NCBI GenBank assembly: GCA_902493985.1
Contig: CABURR010000034.1
Location: 1-23,265, forward strand
Direction of reading: 5' to 3'
From: an uncultured Collinsella sp.
GTDB lineage: Bacteria; Actinomycetota; Coriobacteriia; Coriobacteriales; Coriobacteriaceae
DNA: 23,265 bases
Shown here: positions 7,723 through 14,900 of the stretch, in pieces
Layout of the letters: each line of letters opens with the position of its first letter
How positions within the stretch are numbered: the stretch's first letter is position 1
Notes under the pieces: model-generated
Seen by the model: the letters and a program-made list of their open reading frames with translations, nothing else
The model's database searches: none
Told to the model about the DNA's origin: nothing
Position numbers and translations under genes: made by a program

Positions 7723-9348
7723 ATGGACGTCCGTACGGACGGCGATATTGCCGATAGCTTTTGGTGGCGGCGCACTACGATGACGCGTCGCGGCCCCCTG
7801 TACGATATCTGCGTGTCGGTGGGGCTGCTGGTCGCGGCGACGATTGTGGGCGCGCTGCTCGACCATCCGGGTCTCGCGCCGAGCATCATGATCGTCTATG
7901 TGTTCGCCGTTCAGCTGTGCGCATTCTTTACCTGGAGTCGCCTGTATTGCTTGCTGAGCTCGGCTGCCGCCGTGGCGCTCTACAACTTTTTGTTTGTCGA
8001 CCCGCGCTACTCGCTGTCGCTTATCGACCGCGGCTATCCCGGCATGTTCTTCATCATGTTTGTGGTCTCGCTTGTGTCGAGCTCGATTGCGTTGGCCCTG
8101 CGCCGCGCCTTGGCACAGGCTGCCGCCAGCGACCGCCGCACGCATATGGTGCTCGAGACCAACCGCATGCTGCAGCGGTGCGCCGATCAGCATCAGATCG
8201 TTCACGCCATGGCCACGCAGCTGGCGCGTCTTTCGGGCTGTCCGGTCGTGTGGTACAGCGCCGACGCCGAGGGCGATGACCTGCTGCCGCGTGCGACATA
8301 CACGGCCGTGGGCGATGCCGCGCCGGTGCACGAGCTGGCGCCGCAGATGCCGCCGCGGCTCTCGGCGTCCGCCTATGTGGGAACGCCGCTCGACGCCACG
8401 TTTGGCGGCTCGGCGTTTTATGGCATCTACCTGACGGTTCGCACAGGCGACGGCTTCGTGCGCTCGGGCGACCCCGCCTCGGTGGTGGGCGTGCTGGCTA
8501 TCGTTGCCGAGCCCGACGTGCTGACGCATGAGGAGCGGACACTTGCCGATGCCATCGTGAGCGAAGGCGAGCTGGCGCTCGATCGCGCCCGCGCCATGGA
8601 GGCCCGCGAGGAGGCGGCGGTGCTTGCCAAAAACGAACAGCTGCGCGCCAACCTGCTGCGCTCCATCTCGCACGACCTGCGCACGCCGCTCACCAGTATT
8701 TCGGGCAATGCCGACGTGCTGCTCGACCAGGGCTCGACCGGCACCGCCGTGCTCGACGCCCAAACGCGCCGCGGCCTGCTCCTGTCCATTCGCTCGGATG
8801 CGCAATGGCTCAACGCCACCGTCGAGAACCTGCTCGCCATCACCAAGCTCGAGGGCGGCGGCATGCATCTGTCGACAACGCTCGAGCTCATGGACGATAT
8901 CGTCGAGGAGGCGCTGCGCCACGTAAGTCCGGCCGTGCGCGAGCACGACCTTAAGGTGGTGGCGTGCGACGAGCCGGCGCTCGTCAACGTCGACGCGCGC
9001 CTGATGGTGCAGCTGGTGGTCAATCTGGTGAACAACGCCATCACCTATACGCCCGCAGGCTCGCATATCATGATTTCGATTAGCGTCGACGATGGACGCG
9101 TGGCGTGCTCGGTGGCCGATGACGGCCCGGGCATTGCGCCCGAGGACCGCGAGCGGATCTTTGAGTCGTTCTATACCGCCAACCACGGTTTGGCCGACAG
9201 CCACCGCAGCGTGGGCTTGGGTCTTTCGCTCTGCCGCTCCATTGCGCTGGCGCATGGCGGTAGCATAGAGGTTGCCGCGGCGGACCCGCACGGCTCGGTC
9301 TTTACGATTGAGCTTCCCGTCGCCGATGTTTCGTTTGATAAGGAGTAG
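7723..9348 (+). CDS. kdpD: KdpD-like sensor histidine kinase lacking the KdpD N-terminal sensor
   Basis: A membrane histidine kinase that phosphorylates its partner regulator. The 541-residue protein has four close transmembrane helices (about residues 25-120) of DUF4118 type, with YNFLFVDPRYSL typical of KdpD, a GAF-like segment (about 135-285), then the HisKA domain with H317 in SISHDLRTPLTS and the ATPase domain with N438 in LVNNAITYTP, DDGPGIAP (466-473) and GLGLSL (498-503). Full KdpD proteins have about 890 residues, with an N-terminal KdpD domain and a universal-stress-like domain; both are absent here. The ATG follows GAGAGGGGCAGG. The regulator gene starts four bases after its stop. 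Its closeness to kup suggests it responds to potassium status; that is inference, and kdpFABC is not in the window. Confidence 0.88.
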   Translation: MDVRTDGDIADSFWWRRTTMTRRGPLYDICVSVGLLVAATIVGALLDHPGLAPSIMIVYVFAVQLCAFFTWSRLYCLLSSAAAVALYNFLFVDPRYSLSLIDRGYPGMFFIMFVVSLVSSSIALALRRALAQAAASDRRTHMVLETNRMLQRCADQHQIVHAMATQLARLSGCPVVWYSADAEGDDLLPRATYTAVGDAAPVHELAPQMPPRLSASAYVGTPLDATFGGSAFYGIYLTVRTGDGFVRSGDPASVVGVLAIVAEPDVLTHEERTLADAIVSEGELALDRARAMEAREEAAVLAKNEQLRANLLRSISHDLRTPLTSISGNADVLLDQGSTGTAVLDAQTRRGLLLSIRSDAQWLNATVENLLAITKLEGGGMHLSTTLELMDDIVEEALRHVSPAVREHDLKVVACDEPALVNVDARLMVQLVVNLVNNAITYTPAGSHIMISISVDDGRVACSVADDGPGIAPEDRERIFESFYTANHGLADSHRSVGLGLSLCRSIALAHGGSIEVAAADPHGSVFTIELPVADVSFDKE

Positions 9349-9352
9349 CGCC

Positions 9353-10066
9353 GTGCCGAACTCTGCCGTAAAACCGCTCATCTTGGTCGTTGAGGACGAC
9401 CCCGCTGTCCGCAACCTTATCGTTGCCGCGCTCGAGGCGCACGGCTTGCGTCATATGGCCGTGGAGACCGCCCATGCCGCCATCGCCGCCGCCTCATCGC
9501 AGGCACCGAGCATTGTGCTGCTCGATCTGGGCCTGCCCGATATGGACGGCGTCAAGGTGGTGGAATCGGTGCGCGCATGGTCGGGTATGCCGATTATTGT
9601 GGTCTCGGCGCGCAGCGAGGATGCGGACAAGATTCGCGCGCTCGATGCCGGCGCCGACGACTACCTGACCAAGCCGTTTTCGGTCGAGGAGCTGCTCGCG
9701 CGCATTCGCACGACGCTCAGACGCCTTTCGTATGCGCAAACGGGCGGTGTTTCCTCTGAGGGCTCGTTCGATGCCGGTGAGCTGCATATCGATTTTGATG
9801 CCGGCATCGCCACGATGGATGGCGAGGAGCTGCATCTGACGCCGATTGAGTACAAATTGTTATGCCTGCTAGCGCACAACGCCGACAAGGTGCTGACGCA
9901 CCAGTTTATCCTGCACGAGATTTGGGGCACGGCAACCAAGAGCGACCTGGCGAGCCTGCGTGTCTTTATGGGCACGCTGCGTAAGAAGATTGAGTCCGAC
10001 CCCGCGCATCCGCGCTATATCCAAACGCACGTGGGTATCGGCTATCGCCTGGTCACCCAAGGGTAG
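9353..10066 (+). CDS. kdpE: KdpE-like OmpR-family response regulator
   Basis: A DNA-binding regulator activated by phosphorylation. The 237-residue protein has a receiver domain (about residues 8-120) with acidic pair D15-D16, phospho-acceptor D58 in LLDLGLPDMDG, and the KPF lysine, followed by a winged-helix OmpR-type domain (about 138-235). Its end, LRVFMGTLRKKIESDP then GIGYRL, closely follows KdpE of other bacteria. The start is the GTG at 9353: AAGGAG (9340-9345) overlaps the end of the kinase gene seven bases before it, while the longer open frame from 9272 lies inside the kinase. The tight spacing shows cotranscription and coupled translation with the kinase. Likely targets are kup or its own operon, but no binding site could be identified. 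Confidence 0.92.
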   Translation: MPNSAVKPLILVVEDDPAVRNLIVAALEAHGLRHMAVETAHAAIAAASSQAPSIVLLDLGLPDMDGVKVVESVRAWSGMPIIVVSARSEDADKIRALDAGADDYLTKPFSVEELLARIRTTLRRLSYAQTGGVSSEGSFDAGELHIDFDAGIATMDGEELHLTPIEYKLLCLLAHNADKVLTHQFILHEIWGTATKSDLASLRVFMGTLRKKIESDPAHPRYIQTHVGIGYRLVTQG

Positions 10067-10091
10067 GACGGCGTCCGCCATCCCACTATGA

Positions 10092-10156
10092 GTTGCGGTG
10101 AAATACGGTCTATATTTGCCTAATTCCAGGTAAAACAGTCCGTATTCCACCGCAAC
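10092..10156. terminator. 65-bp hairpin between convergent genes, probable two-way terminator
   Basis: GTTGCGGTGAAATACGG (10092-10108) pairs with CCGTATTCCACCGCAAC (10140-10156) with one mismatch in 17. Inside the loop, TTTGCCT (10114-10120) can pair with AGGTAAA (10127-10133). It fills most of the 94 bp between the converging kdpE and methyltransferase genes. On the plus strand TTTG follows the stem; the minus side has no U-run. Its length suggests a mobile palindrome reused as terminator. Confidence 0.55.
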
Positions 10157-10160
10157 TTTG

Positions 10161-12719
10161 TTATTTGCCCTTGGGCTTGCTGGCGTAGAACTTCTTCTTT
10201 TTGGACTTGCCGGCAGGGGAGGGTTTGCCGGCAAAGTTTGATTTGCCGTTGCCGGCCTGCGTGGGCGCGGGCGCTGCTGCACGAGGCTTGCGCGCCTCGG
10301 GGTTGCGCAGCTCCTCGGTTCGCTCGGCAATCTCCTCGGCGCTAAAGCCGACCTCGGCCATGGCGTCCTCGATGGGCAGTCGGCGCACGATATAGCAGTG
10401 GTGCACCTTCTGGTTGCGCGCGAAGTCCTCGGGGATGGTCTGTGCCGTAATGTCCTCCAGCACGACGCCCGCGCGCGCGAGCTTGCGCGTTTCGGGGCGG
10501 AAGCCGCGCAGGTTGCAGCTAAAGATGGCATGTCCGCCCTGTGCAAGCAGGCGAGATACGCCGGCCAAAAGCTCAACATGGTCGCGCTGGACATCCCAGG
10601 TGCGGCGGCCCATCTTGGACGAGTTCGAGAACGTGGGCGGGTCGACAAAGATCAAGTCCCAGCGGTTGCGCGTCTGGCGCTGGTCGCGAATCCAGGCGAG
10701 CACGTCGTCGCGCACAAAATGATGCTGCGGACCAACAAAGCCGTTCTGGCGCATATTGCGCTCGGCCCAGTCCAGGTAGGTGTTGGAAAGGTCGACCGTC
10801 ACGGTCTCCTCGACGCCGCCGTCTGCCGCATAGCAGGTGGCGGTGCCGGTGTAGGCGAACAGGTTGAGGAAGCGGCGCGCCTGCTTGGCGTGCTCGCGCA
10901 CCAGGTTGCGGGTGACGCGGTGGTCCAGGAAGATGCCCACATCCAGGTAGTCGTCAAAGTTGACGGCAAAGGTGAGTCCGCCCTCTTCGATGAGCGGCAG
11001 ACGACGGCGTGCGATATTGGCGCCCTCACCTGATCCGCCCTTGCCGGCGCCCTGCTTGCCGTACTGCGAGCCGCCGCGCGAACGCATGCGGGCCTTGGCG
11101 TGCACATGCTCGGCCGGAACATCTAGGATGCGCGGCGCGATGGCCAAGATGTCGAGCATGCGGGCCTGGGCTAGCGCGGGATCGATGGTCTTAGGCGCGG
11201 CGTACTCGGCGATGACGAGCCAGCGGCCCGGCGTCTGCGGGCAGCCCTCGTACAGGTCGATGGCGGCGGAGTAGTCGGGCAGGTCGGCATCGTAGACGCG
11301 GTAGCAGCTCACGCCCTCGCGCTTGGCCCACTTGCGGCGCAGACGGGCATTCTTGCGCAGGCGGTTGGCGAACTGCTCGGACTCCGGGATGAGCACGGGC
11401 AGCGGCTTGCCGTCGCCCAAGTCGAGCGTGGCGGCAGGTTCGGGCATGGAGGAAGCGGCGGCTTCGTCTTGAGCGTCTGCGGTCTGCTCCTCGGCAGCTG
11501 CGCTGGTCGCAGCTTCAAATGTCGCGGCGGCGTGGTCGAGCGAGGGCCAAACCTCAATAGCCGCCTCCTCGTTATTGGGCATGATGGCGATCGAGCGCTC
11601 GGGCTCGGCATGGAGCGCGCGGGCCATAAGACCATCGCGGGTGAGCGCGGCGACCGGCGCCGAAGCGAGCTCGGGCGCGCGGTGCAGCTCGCCGATGAGC
11701 GTCATAGCGTCGTGCATAAGCGACAGCGGTGTCTCGGTGGTGTCTGCGACTACGGCGGCTCCGGCGACGGCGCCAGCATGGTCCAGCACGGTGGCGGACT
11801 TGGCGGCGCAAAAGTCGACAAAACGCTTGTAACCAGCGCTCTTGACCATGCGCTCGGCGGTCTTGCGAGCGGCGGGGTCGATGTCTGCGGCCACGATGCG
11901 CGCCTGCCGCTCGCGCGCTGCCGCCTCGCGCTCGCGCGCCTCGGCAAGCAGCTGCTCCCACAGAGCGGCGTCGTGCAGCTGCCAGCCCTCAAAGCCCCAG
12001 CGCTCGCGTGCGGCGCCCGGGGCGCGGTCGGTCAGAATGTTCGCGGCCTCCAGCAGCAGGCCGCCGCCGGCGCACGAGGCATCGATCAGCGTGGGGAGGG
12101 CTTCGTTCTCGTAATCGTCGGCCGTCAGCTCGCGCTCGCATAGTGCGGTCCAGCCGACCTGCGCCAGCACCAGGGCGGCGTAGTCGGGGCGCAGCACGTG
12201 CGTGCCCTCGCCGGCGCGGGTCGCTGCGGGCGGCAGGCGTTTGAACAACGGGTCGCCCGAAAGGTCCAGGCTAATGCTCGCGCGACGCTGACGCAGCGAA
12301 AGCAGTAGGTGAACATCGGGGTCGGCGGCATCGACGTCGGCACGACGTCCCGTGGTCTCGGCCAGGCGGTCGCACAGCGCGTCTTTGGCGCGCAGGGCCG
12401 AGAAGCGCGTGTTGCGCAGCTGCTCGGTCACGCCGCGGGCGGTGATGGCGATGGTGGCGCCGGGGCGGACGATGCTCTCCCAGGCGATGTCGTAAACGCT
12501 ATCGTACAGTTCATCGGCATCCTGCGCCTCAAAGCGCCCGAGTACCACGAACACACGGCTCGCCAGGCGCGACCACAGACAGGCGCGGTAGCCTTCTTCG
12601 AGCTCGCCCTCAAATGTAGCGCGGCCCTTCAGCCGGCGAACATGCGAAAGCCCGAGGCGTTTAAGCTCATCGGCGAGTGCGGACTCAAAGCCCTCGGGGC
12701 AGCTTGCGTAAAATTCCAT
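10161..12719 (-). CDS. rlmL: Fused 23S rRNA methyltransferase RlmL/RlmK, RlmL half decayed
   Basis: In E. coli this two-domain enzyme makes m2G2445 (RlmL half) and m7G2069 (RlmK half) in 23S rRNA. The 852-residue protein keeps the order: THUMP-type domain (about residues 45-155), RlmL Rossmann domain (about 180-400), a low-complexity Ala/Glu linker, then the RlmK domain (about 470-780). The RlmK half is intact, with FLNLFAYTGTAT (617-628), VDLSNTYLDWAERN and VDPPTFSNS (D693). The RlmL half has DASCAGGGLLLEAA at 213 where DPMCGSGTLLIEAA is expected, and ADTTETPLS near 325-333 where the catalytic NPPYGERL belongs. A Lys-rich tail of about 45 residues, ending KSKKKKFYASKPKGK, is extra and could bind RNA. 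The ATG at 12719 follows GAGAGG. m7G2069 activity is likely; m2G2445 activity is doubtful. Confidence 0.9.
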   Translation of the reverse strand: MEFYASCPEGFESALADELKRLGLSHVRRLKGRATFEGELEEGYRACLWSRLASRVFVVLGRFEAQDADELYDSVYDIAWESIVRPGATIAITARGVTEQLRNTRFSALRAKDALCDRLAETTGRRADVDAADPDVHLLLSLRQRRASISLDLSGDPLFKRLPPAATRAGEGTHVLRPDYAALVLAQVGWTALCERELTADDYENEALPTLIDASCAGGGLLLEAANILTDRAPGAARERWGFEGWQLHDAALWEQLLAEAREREAAARERQARIVAADIDPAARKTAERMVKSAGYKRFVDFCAAKSATVLDHAGAVAGAAVVADTTETPLSLMHDAMTLIGELHRAPELASAPVAALTRDGLMARALHAEPERSIAIMPNNEEAAIEVWPSLDHAAATFEAATSAAAEEQTADAQDEAAASSMPEPAATLDLGDGKPLPVLIPESEQFANRLRKNARLRRKWAKREGVSCYRVYDADLPDYSAAIDLYEGCPQTPGRWLVIAEYAAPKTIDPALAQARMLDILAIAPRILDVPAEHVHAKARMRSRGGSQYGKQGAGKGGSGEGANIARRRLPLIEEGGLTFAVNFDDYLDVGIFLDHRVTRNLVREHAKQARRFLNLFAYTGTATCYAADGGVEETVTVDLSNTYLDWAERNMRQNGFVGPQHHFVRDDVLAWIRDQRQTRNRWDLIFVDPPTFSNSSKMGRRTWDVQRDHVELLAGVSRLLAQGGHAIFSCNLRGFRPETRKLARAGVVLEDITAQTIPEDFARNQKVHHCYIVRRLPIEDAMAEVGFSAEEIAERTEELRNPEARKPRAAAPAPTQAGNGKSNFAGKPSPAGKSKKKKFYASKPKGK

Positions 12720-12734
12720 GGGTGACCTCTCTGG

Positions 12735-12763
12735 TTGCGTCGCTCCATTATATGATGGATACT
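12735..12763 (+). promoter_or_regulatory. Candidate promoter of the HAD phosphatase gene
   Basis: TTGCGT (12735-12740) and GATACT (12758-12763) are 17 bp apart, with the start codon 31 bp further on. Each hexamer matches the consensus only in part, and the site lies in the 75-bp divergent gap, so it is a modest candidate. Confidence 0.35.
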
Positions 12764-12794
12764 TCGTTTACTCTCGCCCCCGAAAGGAACCCAT

Positions 12795-13622
12795 ATGATT
12801 GATGCGTGCCCCGATTCCGCCGTGCTCTTTTTTGACGTGGACGGCACGCTGACGTCGTTCGATCCCGACAACATGACCGACAAGGACTTTTCGGCGGTTC
12901 ACCCCTCGCAGGCGGTGATCGAGGCGTTTCATCGTCTGCGCGACGCAGGGCACAAGGCGTTTATCTGCACGGGTCGTCCCTTGTGGCTGATTGCCGATGG
13001 CCTGCGTGCTTTGGAGCCTGCGGGTGTCGTTGCCATGGCGGGCGCCACGCTCGAGGTCGAGGGTCGCGTGGTGCATGAGGACTGCTTTGACGAGGACGTT
13101 ATCGAGGAGCTTGCGCGCCGTATGGCAGCGGCAGGGATTGAGGCCTTTTTCGAGACCAACGTGGCTACTTTTGCCCTGGAACCCGCGGGTGTTGAGCAGT
13201 CGTCTCTGATCGGCACTTCTGTGGTGCACAGCGCCGAGGAGATGCGCGTCGACGGCAGTCTGCGCGTGGGCAAGGTGTGCATCGTCGCGAGCTACCTGGC
13301 TCGCGTAGCCAACGATGACGGCTTTATCGATCGCGAGTTTGAGCTGTGCAACACCGGTGGTCAGAATCGCGAGCTGAGCCCCAAGGGCATCGACAAGGGC
13401 GTGGGCGTGGCGCGAGCGCTGGAATACCTGGGTCGCACCGGCAACGCGCGCACCTTTGGCTTCGGCGATTCGGGTAACGACCTGGGCATGCTCGCTGCGG
13501 TCGAGACGGCTGTCGCCATGGGCAACGCCATGCCCGAGGTCAAGGCGGTCGCCGACTACGTGACCGACGATGTCGCACACGACGGCACCGTCACAGCGAT
13601 GCAGCATTTCGGCCTCATCTAA
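12795..13622 (+). CDS. HAD-superfamily (Cof type) phosphatase
   Basis: A cytoplasmic Mg2+-dependent phosphatase of the Cof/IIB group, which act on sugar phosphates, nucleotides or flavin phosphates. The 275-residue protein has motif I DVDGT with D14 as nucleophile and D16 as acid/base, motif II in CTGRP, the motif III lysine in KGIDKG, and motif IV GDSGNDLGML with D225, N228 and D229 binding the metal. The cap domain lies between motifs II and III, as in Cof proteins. The ATG at 12795 follows AAAGGA. It is read away from the methyltransferase over 75 bp and stands alone. Substrate unknown; members of this family are hard to assign by sequence. Confidence 0.9.
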   Translation: MIDACPDSAVLFFDVDGTLTSFDPDNMTDKDFSAVHPSQAVIEAFHRLRDAGHKAFICTGRPLWLIADGLRALEPAGVVAMAGATLEVEGRVVHEDCFDEDVIEELARRMAAAGIEAFFETNVATFALEPAGVEQSSLIGTSVVHSAEEMRVDGSLRVGKVCIVASYLARVANDDGFIDREFELCNTGGQNRELSPKGIDKGVGVARALEYLGRTGNARTFGFGDSGNDLGMLAAVETAVAMGNAMPEVKAVADYVTDDVAHDGTVTAMQHFGLI

Positions 13623-13815
13623 TGAATCCCGCGTTCTGACGTTTGCTCAAACTGCGACTCTTTGCTTTTGCATGCTCAATCGATTTATCAATCCAAACAC
13701 TGAGGTGTTTATACCGTTCGCCGAGAAGATAAAAAACCGCAGTTCACGCCTTGATAAACGTAGGTAAAGTGTTTAGCAGTTTATCGGCCGTATGCTAACG
13801 AAAGGAATCAGGCAG

Positions 13816-14520
13816 ATGGCAATCAAGGTGTTCGCTGACGGTGCAAACCTCGAAGGCATGCTCGACATGTACGAGAACGGCAACGTTCAGGGTTTCACGA
13901 CCAACCCGTCCCTTATGAAGAAGGGCGGCGTGACGGATTACCGCGCGTTTGCCAAGGAGGTCCTGGCCCACATCACCGATGTATCCGTGTCGTTTGAGGT
14001 CTTTGCCGACGACGTCGAGACCATGGAGGTCGAGGCGCGCGAGATCGCTACCTGGGCCGAGAACGTCTACGTCAAGATCCCGTGCGTGACCACCAAGGGC
14101 GAGTCCACCGCCGAGCTGGTGCGCAAGCTTTCGGCCGACGGCATCAAGGTCAACGTCACCACCATCTTTACGCCTACGCAGGTTGACGAGATGGTCGAGG
14201 CCGTTGACACCGAGACGCCGTCCATCATTTCGCTCTTTGCCGGCCGCATCGCCGATACCGGTGTCGATCCCATTCCGTTTATGACGGGGTCGGTCAAGAA
14301 GGCCGCCGCAAAGCCCAACTGCGAGGTCCTGTGGGCATCCACGCGCGAGCTCATCAACATTTACCAGGCCGAGGCCTGCGGTTGCCAGATCATCACGGTG
14401 CCCAACGGCATCCTGGCCAAGCGCAAGAACATCGGTCGCGACCCGTACGAGGTCTCGCTCGACACCGTGCGCGGCTTTGCCAAGGATATCGCCGCTTTGG
14501 GCTTCCACATTCTGCCGTAG
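13816..14520 (+). CDS. Transaldolase of the small TAL/FSA family
   Basis: The enzyme moves a three-carbon unit between sugar phosphates in the non-oxidative pentose phosphate pathway. The 234-residue protein is a short single-domain barrel of the TalC/FSA type. The Schiff-base lysine is K87 in VYVKIPC. At the position of Tyr131 of E. coli fructose-6-phosphate aldolase it has F141 (ISLFAGRI); a Phe here is what true transaldolases have, and exchanging Phe for Tyr in E. coli TalB confers aldolase activity, so transaldolase is favoured (inference). The ATG at 13816 follows AAAGGAATCAGGCAG; an in-frame ATG at 13792 lies before that site and is not preferred. The 193-bp upstream gap shows no clear promoter and no other gene. 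A remnant of a second copy lies downstream (14632-14673). Confidence 0.92.
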   Translation: MAIKVFADGANLEGMLDMYENGNVQGFTTNPSLMKKGGVTDYRAFAKEVLAHITDVSVSFEVFADDVETMEVEAREIATWAENVYVKIPCVTTKGESTAELVRKLSADGIKVNVTTIFTPTQVDEMVEAVDTETPSIISLFAGRIADTGVDPIPFMTGSVKKAAAKPNCEVLWASTRELINIYQAEACGCQIITVPNGILAKRKNIGRDPYEVSLDTVRGFAKDIAALGFHILP

Positions 14521-14550
14521 CGCGAACACCGACTGTACCGTGGGCTGTTC

Positions 14551-14622
14551 GCCCCGGCCTTTCCTTTCCCTATCGCTCACGCGCTCCGCGAGGGTCGCGC
14601 TAGGCAAAGGAAAGGCCGGGGC
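14551..14622. repeat. 72-bp palindromic repeat with 17-bp perfect stem
   Basis: GCCCCGGCCTTTCCTTT (14551-14567) is an exact reverse complement of AAAGGAAAGGCCGGGGC (14606-14622). After one mismatch the stem continues with CCTA/TAGG (14569-14572 / 14601-14604), and the loop is itself GC-rich with GCGC segments. It begins 30 bp after the transaldolase stop. It is too far from a U-run to be a normal terminator and looks like a palindromic intergenic repeat (REP-like). Confidence 0.6.
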
Positions 14623-14631
14623 TGCCGGCAC

Positions 14632-14673
14632 GAGCTTGCCAGCAAGTTGGCGCTTGGCTTCCATATCCTGCCG
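14632..14673 (+). pseudogene. 3' remnant of a second transaldolase copy
   Basis: The frame from 14632 reads ELASKLALGFHILP and then TGG where the intact gene has its TAG stop; the intact gene ends AKDIAALGFHILP. The eight codons A-L-G-F-H-I-L-P correspond one to one, and every base change between them is synonymous. That pattern fits a once-functional paralogue, not a recent slip. Sequence upstream is cut off by the palindrome at 14551-14622. A good terminator at 14762-14798 lies downstream and may have belonged to the lost gene. Confidence 0.55.
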
Positions 14674-14681
14674 TGGGCAAA

Positions 14682-14888
14682 GGTACCCTCGCCTGCGACG
14701 TGCAAAATTGAGAGTATTCAGCAAGGTAAAGGTCTTTATCAGTTAACCGAAGCATGGAACGGCCCCCGTTTTGGCTCTGACGACGCTAAAACGGGGGCTG
14801 TTTTTGCTTTTTCGCCTCTGAGGGGCATCCGGAACGGCGGAATTTGCAGAATACTCGCGATTTTGCACGTCGCTGCAGGGGGTACCCC
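14682..14888. repeat. Pair of ~43-bp inverted repeats around a terminator
   Basis: Positions 14682-14724 and the reverse complement of 14844-14887 share GGTACCC, then GCGACGTGCAAAAT, then GAGTATTC and GCAA, about 85% identity with a small shift near the outer end. They enclose about 120 bp with the terminator at 14762-14798. The right arm ends 13 bp before the tex stop codon. Origin unknown; a short mobile element or a repeat pair are both possible. Confidence 0.6.
14762..14812 (+). terminator. Rho-independent terminator on the transaldolase strand
   Basis: GCCCCCGTTTT (14762-14772) pairs perfectly with AAAACGGGGGC (14788-14798), followed by TGTTTTTGCTTTTT. It is a textbook terminator for plus-strand transcription, but it lies 240 bp after the transaldolase stop, which is unusually far and supports a lost gene in between. 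Confidence 0.85.
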
Positions 14889-14900
14889 TGCTTTGGCGGT

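Noticed and set aside
7606..9414. Minus-strand open frame of 602 codons opposite the kinase
   Set aside because: Arg/His-rich shadow frame antisense to a gene with full histidine kinase motifs.
7723..10066. Complete kdp operon
   Set aside because: Only kdpD- and kdpE-like genes are present; no kdpF, A, B or C frame is found on either side within the window.
11700..12090. Frameshift as cause of the missing RlmL motifs
   Set aside because: The frame is continuous and residues on both sides of each altered motif still align with E. coli RlmL, so substitution and not a shift explains the change.
13570..13767. Possible 65-codon gene in the gap before transaldolase
   Set aside because: It starts inside the HAD gene in another frame, has no ribosome site and no recognisable feature.
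13792..13816. Upstream ATG at 13792 as transaldolase start
   Set aside because: The AAAGGA ribosome site lies between this ATG and the one at 13816, and family members begin at the second.
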